The notes: generated from the letters alone by a model not told the origin. DNA of 23,191 bases from JBLNBN01 sp050260015 (GCA_050260015.1 JBLNBN010000015.1:1-23191); one strand, 5' to 3'. Positions 7,457 through 16,179 are shown, counted from the first letter of the stretch. Made by a program: numbers and translations.

Positions 7457-10400
7457 TTATTCGACGACGAAGCTTGCCGTCTTGACTGCTCCTAAATGGG
7501 AATAGACGGCAAGATATACCCCGCGGGCGAGCTTGCCCGCGGGCGGAGCGTAGGTGTGCTCGCCTTTAGTTAACGTCCCGTCGAACGCGGTATATATTAA
7601 ATCGCCGCGAACATCGTAAATCTTAAGAGACGCGGAGCTTTCGGCAAGCGCGTTGAACCGAATTAAGACCTGGCCCGTCGCAGCGGATTTTTCCGCCGTC
7701 AACTTTAAAGAGCCCAAGCTCCCGGCCGCTCGCGAGCCGTCCCCGCAATCGCCGATTACGTCGACGATAGGGGAGGATAGCGAATCGAATTCCACGGGTA
7801 TTTCGCTGACGACGCGGACGCTATCAATTATGATTTGCGTGGAGTAATCCTTCCCAAGCAGGCCCCGAGCCTCGAGCGAGCCCCATACGCCGCCCTGAAG
7901 CGAAGACGCGTCGCGAGGCTTCAGGACTAACTTATCGCGATTGGGCGACAAGAAAGATTTGACCGACGAACCGTCGAACCCTGCGAACCAACGCAACTCA
8001 ATTACTTTCCAATCATAGCTCAGGTAAAACTCGATCGTATCGATACCGGCTTCCGCAAACGTTTCGACGCCGAGCGACCTAAGCTCGAACGGGATCATCA
8101 CGGTATCGCCGATTTCGACCGAGTAGCGGGGAGCCGTGATTAGGGCGGCGCGAACTATCGCATTCGGGTTAGTCGTGGCGCCGCGGAACACATAAGTATA
8201 TTTAAAATCGCAAGGCGAATCTATTACGACCTTAATTTTCGCCGTGTCAGTTTTCGATACTTCCGTTTGATTGTATCTGACCTCGAAGTATATTGATGAA
8301 TCGGGTTGCAAAGTAACGGGTAGAGAAACCCCGTAGAGCGGGGTTACCGAGAAGGGCGGAGTCGCTCCCTCTATCGACGCGATATGTATTGGGAATTGGC
8401 TGGTGTTGCGGCAATACGCCGTTATAGGAGTAGCCGCGCCGGGCGCGAGCTTGCCAAAATCGTATTCCGCCGGGTACCCGGAAAGAGATAGGTCGCCGAG
8501 GTAGCCCGTTAATATAATTACTTTTTCGCGATCGCACGGCTCATACTTAACCCGCAATTCCCCGGAGAAAAATCCTTTCGCTGATGGTACAAAGGTAAGG
8601 CGAAACGTTTGCTTGCCGTTAATCTTCGTTCCAGGTATTATGTCCGTCGTAAATCCTGCCGTTACGCTTATGTCCCCAATCTCGATTTCGCCGCCGAAAG
8701 CGGTTATATCCAGCGTCGTAGAAATGGATTTCAGGTCCGAGCATGTAGCGAGCCCCCCGACGTATATAGAATCCCCGCTGAAGGAAACCGATAGGCCTTG
8801 CCTGGAGCCGTTGACCGTAACCGGGATGGACTTTGCGCAGGGTTCGTATTTTATATCCGTATTAAACGGCACGGGATCAAATTTATAATAAAATCTTAAT
8901 TCTATCTCCTTCGATTCCCCGCCCTTCAACGAAACCGGCAGGGGAGTCGCGAAGACGAGCCGTTCGTCGGCCGGCTGCTCCTTTATTGTTACGTCTTCCC
9001 GCCCGGGATTTGTAAATGTTACTTTCAGCATGCTATACTCTTCGCAATCGCCGATCTCGGGGAAGTTTAGAGTAGCCGACGGAATACTTAATCTTGGGAC
9101 TACGAAATCAATTCTTACAGGTATTCGCAGGGTATCGTCGTAACCTACGCCGAGCGAATCGTTATACGGAATCATTAATTCGGCCGTATGGACGCCTTCC
9201 GCGCCGCCAAAATACGTTATTTTCAATTCTACCTTTTGCATGCTGTCCAATTGGAACGTTCCGCCGGCGCCCTGCACGGCAAATCCGGCTTCGGTAAAGG
9301 ATACGTCGGTGGAATAAACGGCGTTCAATCCATACGCAAAAACGGTAATAGTCGTATCGAGCTTATCGCATTCCAGCCGCTTGCCAAAATCAATCGAATC
9401 GGGCTCGGCTATAAGTATGGTTTTATCGGGCCTTTTCCTGCCGCTCTTAAAGACTAATGTGCGGGATTTACCGCATTCGCCAACCAGGGAGAAATTCTCG
9501 GTAAAGTCGCCAATATCAGCCCGCTTGTATCGAATCAGGACGTCCAGCGAGCCTTTAGCCGGCACGATAAACGGCGGCGGCGAGACGATAACGAAATTCG
9601 AGGAGATCTTAAAGTCCGATGGGAGGAATACAATTGGTTCGTCCCCGGTATTCTTGATTGTAAGAACCGCTTGCGGCTTCGTATCGTAATCGAACACGAG
9701 CGGCGTCGGCGAAACGGAAAAGCTGACTTGCTTGTATTTAACTGTTACCGCAAAGGAAGTGTCCGCGCAGGCTCCCGAATTGACGGCCACTCCCCGGTAA
9801 ACGCCCTCCTGGGTAATAGTAATTTCCGTTTTATTGGCCGCCGCGCCCTGCGGCGCGCCGTCGATAAGCCATTGCCTCGATTCTCCGGCGCTCATCACAA
9901 ACGAATTGTTCTCGTTATTGCAGACGTAGATAGTCGTGTCGAGCCTGACAGGAACAACTTCGCCGGAGCTCTTTCTTAAGCTGATCGAAGCGTTGGGGTA
10001 TGGAGCGAACGCAATATCGAGCGGCGATGAAGTTTCGGAGCAACCCTCCGCGGTAACGATCTTTATCTTATATGCCCCGGCCTGGCTAACTGCGAGGTCA
10101 TGCCCCGCGCCGCCGGCAATCGGCGCGTCGTTGCGCAGCCATTGGTACGTTAAGCCGCCTACGTCGGCATATTGCGCGCGGAGATTGGCCGTCTCTCCAT
10201 CGCAGTATGCAGTCTTTCCTTCAAGCGTCGATAAATTTGGTTTTTCGGGTTTCGGTATCGATATCGGCTGGGTTTGCCCGAACTCGTATTCGTTAAACTG
10301 CCTGCCGCGGGCGTTTTCCGGGCGGATTATATCTTTATTTAAATCGTCCGCGTCAAAGCGGTATGCGTAAATCCTATAGAGGAATGCGCTTCCGCAGTCG

Positions 10401-11374
10401 AGCGAAGACGTCTCGGTCCACGTTGAAGTCGTCAGCGAAGGAACGATGTCAGCCACCGCGGCGGGGCCTATGTTATCGCCTTTAGCGTACCTTGCGCCGT
10501 CGGCGGGCGGCACGGCGCTCCCGGCGTCGCCCGCCTTCATTCTTAAAATTATATATCCCTGGACGGGGTCGGCGTCGGAAGCGGAAGCGGGCGTCCAGGA
10601 GAGGTTTAGCTTCCCGCCCGCAAAGTCGTAATTGACAGTATTCGCGGTCCAGGCGGGCTGGCGCAGCTTTCTCCAAAAGAGCTGGTTCTTATCTAAATTA
10701 GGCGGGTTGTTAAACGGTTGATTCGGCAGGCCGCGCGCATCCGCGGGGGTAGTATTCCCTGTAGTTACCTGCTGGGTTCCCAACCCGGAAGAATACGCTG
10801 ATATATCCAATCCCGGCACGACCCTAACTGTAGCTCCATTGTTAACGTCGCCCTGGTATGCCGCCTTTGGCCCCGTAACTGCGAGGTAATCGGGTTGCGC
10901 GGTAGCCATGTGCCCAAGCAGGTGCACGTGTCTTCCGGAGGCGTCCAGTATCTCCAGCATATCGTTAGTTTGATTCATGGAAAGGGCGAAGGAAGCCCAG
11001 TCGGTGGCGTTATATAACACTTTTTCGAAATAAGTCGCATTCTCTGCGGAGACGGCGATGTGCCCGTCGGCTTTATTGAAATCGTCTTCGTTCCACTGGT
11101 AATTCCGGTGATTGACTACGATAATCGTGCCCGCGCGGAGATTTTTCCAAAGAGGATTGTCCCTGAACTTAACTCCGCCCTGCCAGCCGTTGCCGTCGGA
11201 ATTGTCGCGTATGACGTAACCGGTCATGTCCAGGTTATCCTTTATAACGAGCAGCTCGGTCCATTCGCCCTGCGGCACGCCGGAGATGTTATAGTACTCG
11301 CTGACGACTACGTCCTGCGCGCGCGTAATTACTATAGCTCCAATGAACGTAAGAAGAAGAAATAGTCTTTTCAT
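7457..11374 (-). CDS. Large secreted multidomain protein: lamin-tail, FN3/Ig-like, choice-of-anchor-D repeats, T9SS sorting domain
   Basis: Predicted 1305-residue exported protein. A signal peptide (MKRLFLLLTFIGAIVITRA) ends near residue 19. Residues about 20-160 resemble a lamin-tail domain (VVVSEYYN, GEWTELLVI, LDMTGYVIRDN). A fibronectin-III-like region follows (about 250-345; YIILRMKAGD), then two Ig-like modules with QWLRND (411-416) and QWLIDG (501-506). Residues 548-1069 hold about five choice-of-anchor-D/ASH-like repeats, each with a pattern such as LVFDYDTKPQAVLTIKNTGD, and regularly placed cysteines. A cohesin-like beta-sandwich is suggested at about 1080-1200 (YSVEIGDTVMIPFEL), and the last ~80 residues form a T9SS type A sorting tail (ASLKIYDVRG, LARGVYLAVYS). 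It has no catalytic motif that I recognise; an adhesive or structural surface role is an inference. No clear Shine-Dalgarno precedes the ATG. Confidence 0.85.
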   Translation of the reverse strand: MKRLFLLLTFIGAIVITRAQDVVVSEYYNISGVPQGEWTELLVIKDNLDMTGYVIRDNSDGNGWQGGVKFRDNPLWKNLRAGTIIVVNHRNYQWNEDDFNKADGHIAVSAENATYFEKVLYNATDWASFALSMNQTNDMLEILDASGRHVHLLGHMATAQPDYLAVTGPKAAYQGDVNNGATVRVVPGLDISAYSSGLGTQQVTTGNTTPADARGLPNQPFNNPPNLDKNQLFWRKLRQPAWTANTVNYDFAGGKLNLSWTPASASDADPVQGYIILRMKAGDAGSAVPPADGARYAKGDNIGPAAVADIVPSLTTSTWTETSSLDCGSAFLYRIYAYRFDADDLNKDIIRPENARGRQFNEYEFGQTQPISIPKPEKPNLSTLEGKTAYCDGETANLRAQYADVGGLTYQWLRNDAPIAGGAGHDLAVSQAGAYKIKIVTAEGCSETSSPLDIAFAPYPNASISLRKSSGEVVPVRLDTTIYVCNNENNSFVMSAGESRQWLIDGAPQGAAANKTEITITQEGVYRGVAVNSGACADTSFAVTVKYKQVSFSVSPTPLVFDYDTKPQAVLTIKNTGDEPIVFLPSDFKISSNFVIVSPPPFIVPAKGSLDVLIRYKRADIGDFTENFSLVGECGKSRTLVFKSGRKRPDKTILIAEPDSIDFGKRLECDKLDTTITVFAYGLNAVYSTDVSFTEAGFAVQGAGGTFQLDSMQKVELKITYFGGAEGVHTAELMIPYNDSLGVGYDDTLRIPVRIDFVVPRLSIPSATLNFPEIGDCEEYSMLKVTFTNPGREDVTIKEQPADERLVFATPLPVSLKGGESKEIELRFYYKFDPVPFNTDIKYEPCAKSIPVTVNGSRQGLSVSFSGDSIYVGGLATCSDLKSISTTLDITAFGGEIEIGDISVTAGFTTDIIPGTKINGKQTFRLTFVPSAKGFFSGELRVKYEPCDREKVIILTGYLGDLSLSGYPAEYDFGKLAPGAATPITAYCRNTSQFPIHIASIEGATPPFSVTPLYGVSLPVTLQPDSSIYFEVRYNQTEVSKTDTAKIKVVIDSPCDFKYTYVFRGATTNPNAIVRAALITAPRYSVEIGDTVMIPFELRSLGVETFAEAGIDTIEFYLSYDWKVIELRWFAGFDGSSVKSFLSPNRDKLVLKPRDASSLQGGVWGSLEARGLLGKDYSTQIIIDSVRVVSEIPVEFDSLSSPIVDVIGDCGDGSRAAGSLGSLKLTAEKSAATGQVLIRFNALAESSASLKIYDVRGDLIYTAFDGTLTKGEHTYAPPAGKLARGVYLAVYSHLGAVKTASFVVE

Positions 11375-11477
11375 ATACTTAATATATATAATAGTAATAT
11401 TGCTAATTAACGCGCGTAATTTAAGTATATTTCTTCTATTATTAAAGATAAAGCTTTGCGAGGCCGCGGGTGAAATC

Positions 11478-12539
11478 CTACGGCTTCGACGATAATACTT
11501 TCTTAGAAAGCTCCGCCGAAGCGACGAGCGTTAGACATTGCCCGCCGTCGCAGAGGGCTTTTTCCGGCGCCGGGTGGCACTCGAACATTATCCCGTCGGC
11601 CCCGAGCGCAAGCGCAGCCTCGGCCAATTGCGGCACGAAGTCCGCGCGGCCCGCGGAATGAGAAGGATCGAAAAATACCGGGGAGCCCGTTAAGCTTTTT
11701 AGTTCCAAAATTGCGGCGAGATCCGCCGTATTGCGCATGGAGGATTCGATTTGCTCGAACGTTCTTATCCCGCGCAGGCAGAGAGCGATGTTTGGATTGC
11801 CGTCGCGCGCGAGGTAATCGCGCGCAAGCAGGAATTCCTTTATGGTGGAGCCGAATCCGCGCTTCAGTATGATCGGCTTGCAGTCCTGCGAGGAAATTTT
11901 TGCGATATACTTCAGGAAACCGGAGGAAGTCATGTTTCGGCTGCCTATCTGGATTATGTCGACGTTGTCGTAATGCCTTTCTATTTCGTTAATCTCTAAG
12001 AACTCAGTAACGGAAAACATACCGTACTTTGCGGCTGCGGCTTTAAGCAGCCTAATGCCTTCGTCGCCAAGTCCCTGGAACGAATCCGGCGACGTGCGAG
12101 GCTTAAAGGCTCCGCCGCGAAGGAATTTAACCCCGGCCGCCGAGAGAGCAGCAGCCGCAGCCATGATTTGCTCCTCGCTTTCTACTGCGCAGGGGCCGGC
12201 GATAACGGCAGGACGCGTCGCAAGAAGCGAAAAAATTTTGTCGTTGCGCCTGCGGAAGCTATTTGGCCGCTCTATGCTTTTGGATTCCCAGAGAAAAACT
12301 CTCGCGAGCTTTTCAATAAAATCATTGGAGAGCCGGCCGCCGGCGTAACGAGATAATTTCTCGATTATTAAACGCTCCCGTTCCTCGTCGAATACGGGCG
12401 CCCCGCTCGCGGCTTTTAATTTTATAACTTTATGGGCTATTTCGTTTCGTTTTAAAAGTAAATCAATGATTTTATAATCAATACTATCGATATCGACCCT
12501 TAATTTCTCAATTGATTTACCGTTCCCTTCGCCTTCCAT
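11478..12539 (-). CDS. Bifunctional chorismate mutase / DAHP synthase (N-terminal AroQ, C-terminal type I-beta synthase)
   Basis: The C-terminal domain condenses phosphoenolpyruvate and erythrose-4-phosphate to DAHP, the first shikimate step. The N-terminal domain (about 1-90) is AroQ-type chorismate mutase, which in similar fusions also serves as a feedback sensor for prephenate or chorismate. Synthase motifs are GPCAVES (115-121), LRGGAFKPRTSPDSFQGLG (140-158), IGSRNMTSSGFLK (198-210), KPIILKRGFG (221-230) and DPSHSAGR (291-298). Likely metal ligands are C117, H294, E320 and D331. The 353 residues and domain order match Bacillus-type AroA(G) rather than the reversed order known from many Bacteroidetes. 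The normally conserved CERG motif reads CLRG (254-257, L255). Upstream lies a short gap shared with the divergent dehydrogenase gene. The symbol is left blank because aroA, aroF and aroG are used inconsistently for this fusion. Confidence 0.93.
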   Translation of the reverse strand: MEGEGNGKSIEKLRVDIDSIDYKIIDLLLKRNEIAHKVIKLKAASGAPVFDEERERLIIEKLSRYAGGRLSNDFIEKLARVFLWESKSIERPNSFRRRNDKIFSLLATRPAVIAGPCAVESEEQIMAAAAALSAAGVKFLRGGAFKPRTSPDSFQGLGDEGIRLLKAAAAKYGMFSVTEFLEINEIERHYDNVDIIQIGSRNMTSSGFLKYIAKISSQDCKPIILKRGFGSTIKEFLLARDYLARDGNPNIALCLRGIRTFEQIESSMRNTADLAAILELKSLTGSPVFFDPSHSAGRADFVPQLAEAALALGADGIMFECHPAPEKALCDGGQCLTLVASAELSKKVLSSKP

Positions 12540-12582
12540 TCTTTAATAAATCCCTTTAATCGCTTTGATAAAACCGTGAAAT

Positions 12583-12607
12583 TTAGTAATTTACTAATCT
12601 TGATTAG
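12583..12607. promoter_or_regulatory. Two overlapping palindromes in a divergent promoter region
   Basis: In the 99-nt gap between the DAHP synthase gene (-) and the large dehydrogenase gene (+), TTAGTAA-T-TTACTAA (12583-12597) is a perfect palindrome. It overlaps a second perfect one, CTAATC-TT-GATTAG (12594-12607). The shared CTAA core suggests an operator bound by a dimeric repressor or activator. An AT-rich background makes chance palindromes more likely, so this is tentative. Confidence 0.4.
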
Positions 12608-12638
12608 AGAATTTTTTTAATATTTTATTGTAAACGTA

Positions 12639-15600
12639 ATGTTAGAGATTACCGATCATCCAATACTGACGATAAATAAAACCGAAGAAGTCCATTTCAG
12701 CTTTAACGGCGAAATTATCGCCGGCGAAAGCGGGAAAACAATTGCCGCCGCCCTTCACAGGGCCGGCCATCCCGTGCACAGCGAAAGCCTTTCCGGAAGG
12801 CACCGCAGCTTAGAATGCGGCATCGGCAAGTGCGGCGCCTGCGAAATGCTCGTAGACGGAAAAATCGCCCGCATTTGCATTACTAAGGTCGACGGCGTTA
12901 AAACCGTCGCCGAAATCCCTAAAGAGCACGCCCCTGAAGCAAGGGAAGTTAAGCTCAACCCGCAGAGAAAGGTGTACAAAACCACGGTGGGAATTATTGG
13001 GGCAGGCCCAGCCGGGCTCGCCGCGCGCGAAGAATTGATGCGCCACGGCGTCAAGAATATCGTTATCGACAATAACGATAAGATCGGCGGGCAGTTCACG
13101 ATGCAGACCCACCAATTCTTCTTCTTCGAGCAGGCGCAGCGCTACGGCGGCATGCGCGGCTTCGACATCGCGTCGAAGCTCGCAGGCGACAACCGCGAGG
13201 GCATTTTCCTAAACTCTACAGTTTGGGACATACTCGACGGCGGACGCCTCGCTATTAAGAACGTCGTCAGCGGCGAGATCTACTATCTCGAATGCGATTA
13301 CTTAATCGTAGCCACCGGGGCCGTACCGTTTATGCCGGCCTTTAAGAACGACGATCTGCCCGGCGTATACACCGCGGCGGTCGTACAGAAGATGATGAAC
13401 AACGAACTCACTCTTCTAGGCAAAAACGTATTGACCGTAGGCGCGGGAAATATCGGCTACCTGACCAGCTACCAGCTGATGCAGGCCGGCGCGAACGTAA
13501 AAGCTATCATCGAAGCGCAGGATAAAGAGGGCGGATTCCCAGTGCAGGCGAACAGGCTTCGCCGCCTCGGCGTTCCCATAATGACCTCGCATATTTTGAT
13601 CGAAGCTCTTCCGAACCGCGACAAGGACGGCATAGTCGGAGCTATCGTCGCCGAATGCGAGAACTTTAAGCCGATCCCCGGTACGGAAAAAATTATTACC
13701 GGCATCGATACCATTAATATCTGTACCGGCCTCGTTCCGGACGACCAGCTCTTCACTAAGGGCAAGGAAGTCTTCGGAAGAAATTGCTACGGCATTGGCG
13801 ACGCATTTAGAATTGGCGAGGGAACGACCGCCGTGCTCCACGGAAAGCAAATCGCTTACGAAATCTTGAGAGAATCCGGCGCGCGCTTTAGGTACGACGA
13901 TTACCTAACCACTGCGAAAGAATACATCGACTCCCAACAGCATCCGAACCGTTTACTAAACGTTCCCCAAATGCCCGCGGGCGAGAGATTGGACAAACCG
14001 TTCGTCATAGCGGATTGCCTCTACGGATTTGCCTGCAACCCCTGCAAATTCGCCTGCAAGAAAGGCGCTATAAGCAAAAATTCCTCCGCGGACGTCCCGA
14101 AAATCGATTACGAACTCTGCTCGGGCTGCATGGACTGCGTTTGGCAGTGCCCTGGCTTGGCTATTTTCGGCTATAACCTAGCAAAGAAGACCGTATTCCT
14201 TCCTATAGAATTTAATATGAGCGAAGGAATTGAAGTATTTTTGGTCGATAATAACGGCGTTCCGCTCGGCGAAGGCATTCTGGAAAAGGTAATTAAGAAA
14301 GCTAATAAAACGAATTTGGCAAGGGTAAAGGCGAACGATCTCGAGGGCATCCAGCTGACGAACGTACGCGGATTTATACCGAAGGACAAAATGCCCGCGC
14401 CGCTCGAAATGACCCCGCTCGCCAACGCCGAGGAAGCCCAGACTTACGTCTGCCACTGCGACGACGTGACGCTCGAGGAAATTTTAGAAGTCATCGGCGA
14501 CCGCAAGTTCATTTCCATCGACGAAGTGAAGCACACAACCCGCCTGGGCATGGGCGCATGCCGCGGCAAGCGTTGCTCGCGCCGCCTGCGCTCGCTTTTG
14601 GCGGAGCGCGGGATTTCTCTCTTCGGCGAGCCCACGCCTCGCGCGCCGCTATCCAACCAGGTCGAGCTCGGCGAGCTCTACCCCTCGCAGGCGCGCGATA
14701 AATATATTTTTAATCTTAACGGCGCTCAGACGAAACGCGTCGAGGTACCTGTCCTCATAGCCGGCGGCGGAATCGGCGGCAGCGCGCTCTTCCGCTACTT
14801 CGCCGAAGCGGGAATGAAGCCGACCTTGCTCAACTACGAGCGCGGCTCCTCCTGGAGAAATATCGCGGGCGGACGCCCTGCGTTCAGCTTGCCGGAAATC
14901 GCGGACATCGCTCGCAGGAGCCACGAGATATTCAAATCTATTCACAAAGCGCACGACATTCACTATAGGCTTATCAATTACGTCAACTTCGCCCACGACG
15001 AAGATACTTATAACGCGCTGGATAAATCGCGCGAATGGAGCGACGCATACATGGTCGAGCCGCGCGACTTCAAGAAGCATATATCCCCGCGTCTGAACGA
15101 GAAGAACGAGACCTACCTCGGCGCGCTTATCACCCGCGACTGCTGGCAGGCCACTCCCGGCAGGGTAATCGATTACATCCGCCAAATCGGCGTTAACCAT
15201 GGCGGAACCGTCGCGGAGGATTGCCAGTTGATAGACGTCTCTAAGTCCGATAATGGATACATAGCTCTCGCAAAGAATCACGCGGGCGAATACGTAGAGT
15301 ACCACGCGGAACGCTTCGTAAACGCGGCTGGCGCCGGGGGAGCGAAATTCGCAAAAGCTCTTGGTATTGATACGGGACTCTATCCCGTCAAGCACCAGGC
15401 GTTCATCACGCGCAGGCTGCCAATGCTTGGAGTTGACGGCGAGCCGCTTGGAATGCTTATCGACAGGAGAAATTACAAGGGGTTCAACGCCGTATACGGC
15501 CAGCAACTCGGCGACACGGGGCAGATAATCGGCTGCGCTTCGCCGGCGCTCGAGCCGACGGAAGTGGGCGCGAATCTCAAGATCAATTCGCAGGAATTCC

Positions 15601-15869
15601 TGGAGATCTCCGCCGAAGTCTTCGCGGGCTGGATCCCCGAGCTGGCGAACGTCAGCTTCCAGGCCGTCTGGGCTGGCTATTATATTGAACCGCGTTTGAT
15701 AATCGATCCCGAACTGGGTCTGTTGCTCGGCCTTCGCGGTCACGGCTATATGCTCGGGCAAGGGCTGGCGAAGATGTACGTGGATTCCATAATGGGGCGC
15801 GAAGTACCCGATTACTTCCCCCGTATGGCTCTCAGCGGCGACGGCCTCCTAGAGAAGGCGTTTAAGTAA
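12639..15869 (+). CDS. One-chain flavin/iron-sulfur amino-acid or opine dehydrogenase (HcnA-HcnB-HcnC-like fusion)
   Basis: A 1076-residue enzyme that fuses modules usually encoded as separate subunits. Residues 15-100 form a [2Fe-2S] ferredoxin-like domain with C60, C65, C68 and C80 (HcnA-like). Residues 113-440 form an FAD/NAD(P)-type oxidoreductase with GAGPAG (121-126) and GAGNIG (268-273). A two-cluster [4Fe-4S] segment follows (C460, C466, C469, C473 and C494, C497, C500, C504). A BFD-like [2Fe-2S] site comes next (CHC 605-607, C641, C646). Residues 700-1076 form a D-amino-acid-oxidase-type FAD domain with GGGIGG (709-714) (HcnC/glycine-oxidase-like). Families of this build are hydrogen cyanide synthase, octopine/nopaline oxidase, archaeal dye-linked L-proline dehydrogenase and hydroxyproline dehydrogenase. 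The substrate cannot be told from sequence alone. No Shine-Dalgarno is evident; a terminator follows 24 nt after the stop. Confidence 0.85.
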   Translation: MLEITDHPILTINKTEEVHFSFNGEIIAGESGKTIAAALHRAGHPVHSESLSGRHRSLECGIGKCGACEMLVDGKIARICITKVDGVKTVAEIPKEHAPEAREVKLNPQRKVYKTTVGIIGAGPAGLAAREELMRHGVKNIVIDNNDKIGGQFTMQTHQFFFFEQAQRYGGMRGFDIASKLAGDNREGIFLNSTVWDILDGGRLAIKNVVSGEIYYLECDYLIVATGAVPFMPAFKNDDLPGVYTAAVVQKMMNNELTLLGKNVLTVGAGNIGYLTSYQLMQAGANVKAIIEAQDKEGGFPVQANRLRRLGVPIMTSHILIEALPNRDKDGIVGAIVAECENFKPIPGTEKIITGIDTINICTGLVPDDQLFTKGKEVFGRNCYGIGDAFRIGEGTTAVLHGKQIAYEILRESGARFRYDDYLTTAKEYIDSQQHPNRLLNVPQMPAGERLDKPFVIADCLYGFACNPCKFACKKGAISKNSSADVPKIDYELCSGCMDCVWQCPGLAIFGYNLAKKTVFLPIEFNMSEGIEVFLVDNNGVPLGEGILEKVIKKANKTNLARVKANDLEGIQLTNVRGFIPKDKMPAPLEMTPLANAEEAQTYVCHCDDVTLEEILEVIGDRKFISIDEVKHTTRLGMGACRGKRCSRRLRSLLAERGISLFGEPTPRAPLSNQVELGELYPSQARDKYIFNLNGAQTKRVEVPVLIAGGGIGGSALFRYFAEAGMKPTLLNYERGSSWRNIAGGRPAFSLPEIADIARRSHEIFKSIHKAHDIHYRLINYVNFAHDEDTYNALDKSREWSDAYMVEPRDFKKHISPRLNEKNETYLGALITRDCWQATPGRVIDYIRQIGVNHGGTVAEDCQLIDVSKSDNGYIALAKNHAGEYVEYHAERFVNAAGAGGAKFAKALGIDTGLYPVKHQAFITRRLPMLGVDGEPLGMLIDRRNYKGFNAVYGQQLGDTGQIIGCASPALEPTEVGANLKINSQEFLEISAEVFAGWIPELANVSFQAVWAGYYIEPRLIIDPELGLLLGLRGHGYMLGQGLAKMYVDSIMGREVPDYFPRMALSGDGLLEKAFK

Positions 15870-15893
15870 GAAAAACGACCGATACAGATAAAG

Positions 15894-15924
15894 AAAGGCA
15901 AGTCGCGAGGCTTGCCTTTTTTTT
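15894..15924 (+). terminator. Rho-independent terminator after the dehydrogenase gene
   Basis: AAAGGCAAG (15894-15902) pairs with CTTGCCTTT (15911-15919) around an 8-nt loop, and the run of eight T (15917-15924) completes a textbook intrinsic terminator on the + strand. Confidence 0.92.
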
Positions 15925-15960
15925 GTCTGAACCTTTGATTAACCTGATTTATATGATTTA
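15925..15960. repeat. Dispersed 36-nt repeat, copy 1
   Basis: Begins GTCTGAACCTTTGATTAA and continues with TGATT-rich sequence. It matches the copy at 23024-23059 at 33 of 36 positions in the same orientation. Both copies are intergenic. Similar TGATT-rich phrases are, as I recall, widespread intergenic repeats in several bacterial phyla. Confidence 0.75.
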
Positions 15961-16025
15961 ACTGATTAGCCGGGTTAAGTATCGGGAAAATGACACGCAA
16001 GCGCTTGGAAATAGTATACTTGGTT

Positions 16026-16043
16026 CTCCCTCTCGAGAGGGAG
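16026..16043. repeat. 18-bp perfect palindrome
   Basis: CTCCCTCTCGAGAGGGAG is fully self-complementary without a loop and is followed by GTTAGAGGG, which partly repeats the right arm. It sits in the repeat-rich gap and resembles dispersed CTCGAG-centred intergenic repeats known from other genomes (from memory). A regulatory role is not indicated. Confidence 0.6.
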
Positions 16044-16106
16044 TTAGAGGGTTGTGTTAGAATAATTGTTATAGGTAAATTAACATATTACCGTCAAAGC
16101 GTTTCT

Positions 16107-16179
16107 TAACCCCAGCGGGGTTACAGCTTTGTAGCGCGAAGCGCCGCCACACCCGCACACCCTTTCGCGGCGGAGCCGC
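16107..16179. repeat. Cluster of three hairpins with 3-nt loops
   Basis: TAACCCC-AGC-GGGGTTA (16107-16123, 7-bp stem), GCGC-GAA-GCGC (16134-16144, 4-bp stem) and GCGGC-GGA-GCCGC (16167-16179, 5-bp stem) lie close together. Each has a perfect stem with exactly three loop bases, the same geometry as the hairpins at 54-172, while the stem sequences differ. They lie downstream of the WD40-like gene on the - strand and could weakly protect mRNA ends, but no T-tract supports termination. Confidence 0.6.

Noticed and set aside
11375..11428. Inverted repeat ATACTTAA (11375-11382) and TTAAGTAT (11421-11428) before the large secreted protein
   Set aside because: Only 8 bp, AT-rich and 38 nt apart, so it is likely to arise by chance.
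14649..15761. 370-codon open frame on the - strand opposite the dehydrogenase gene
   Set aside because: It is fully antisense to a well-supported domain sequence; its protein shows no recognisable motif and the frame is kept open by the codon bias of the real gene.
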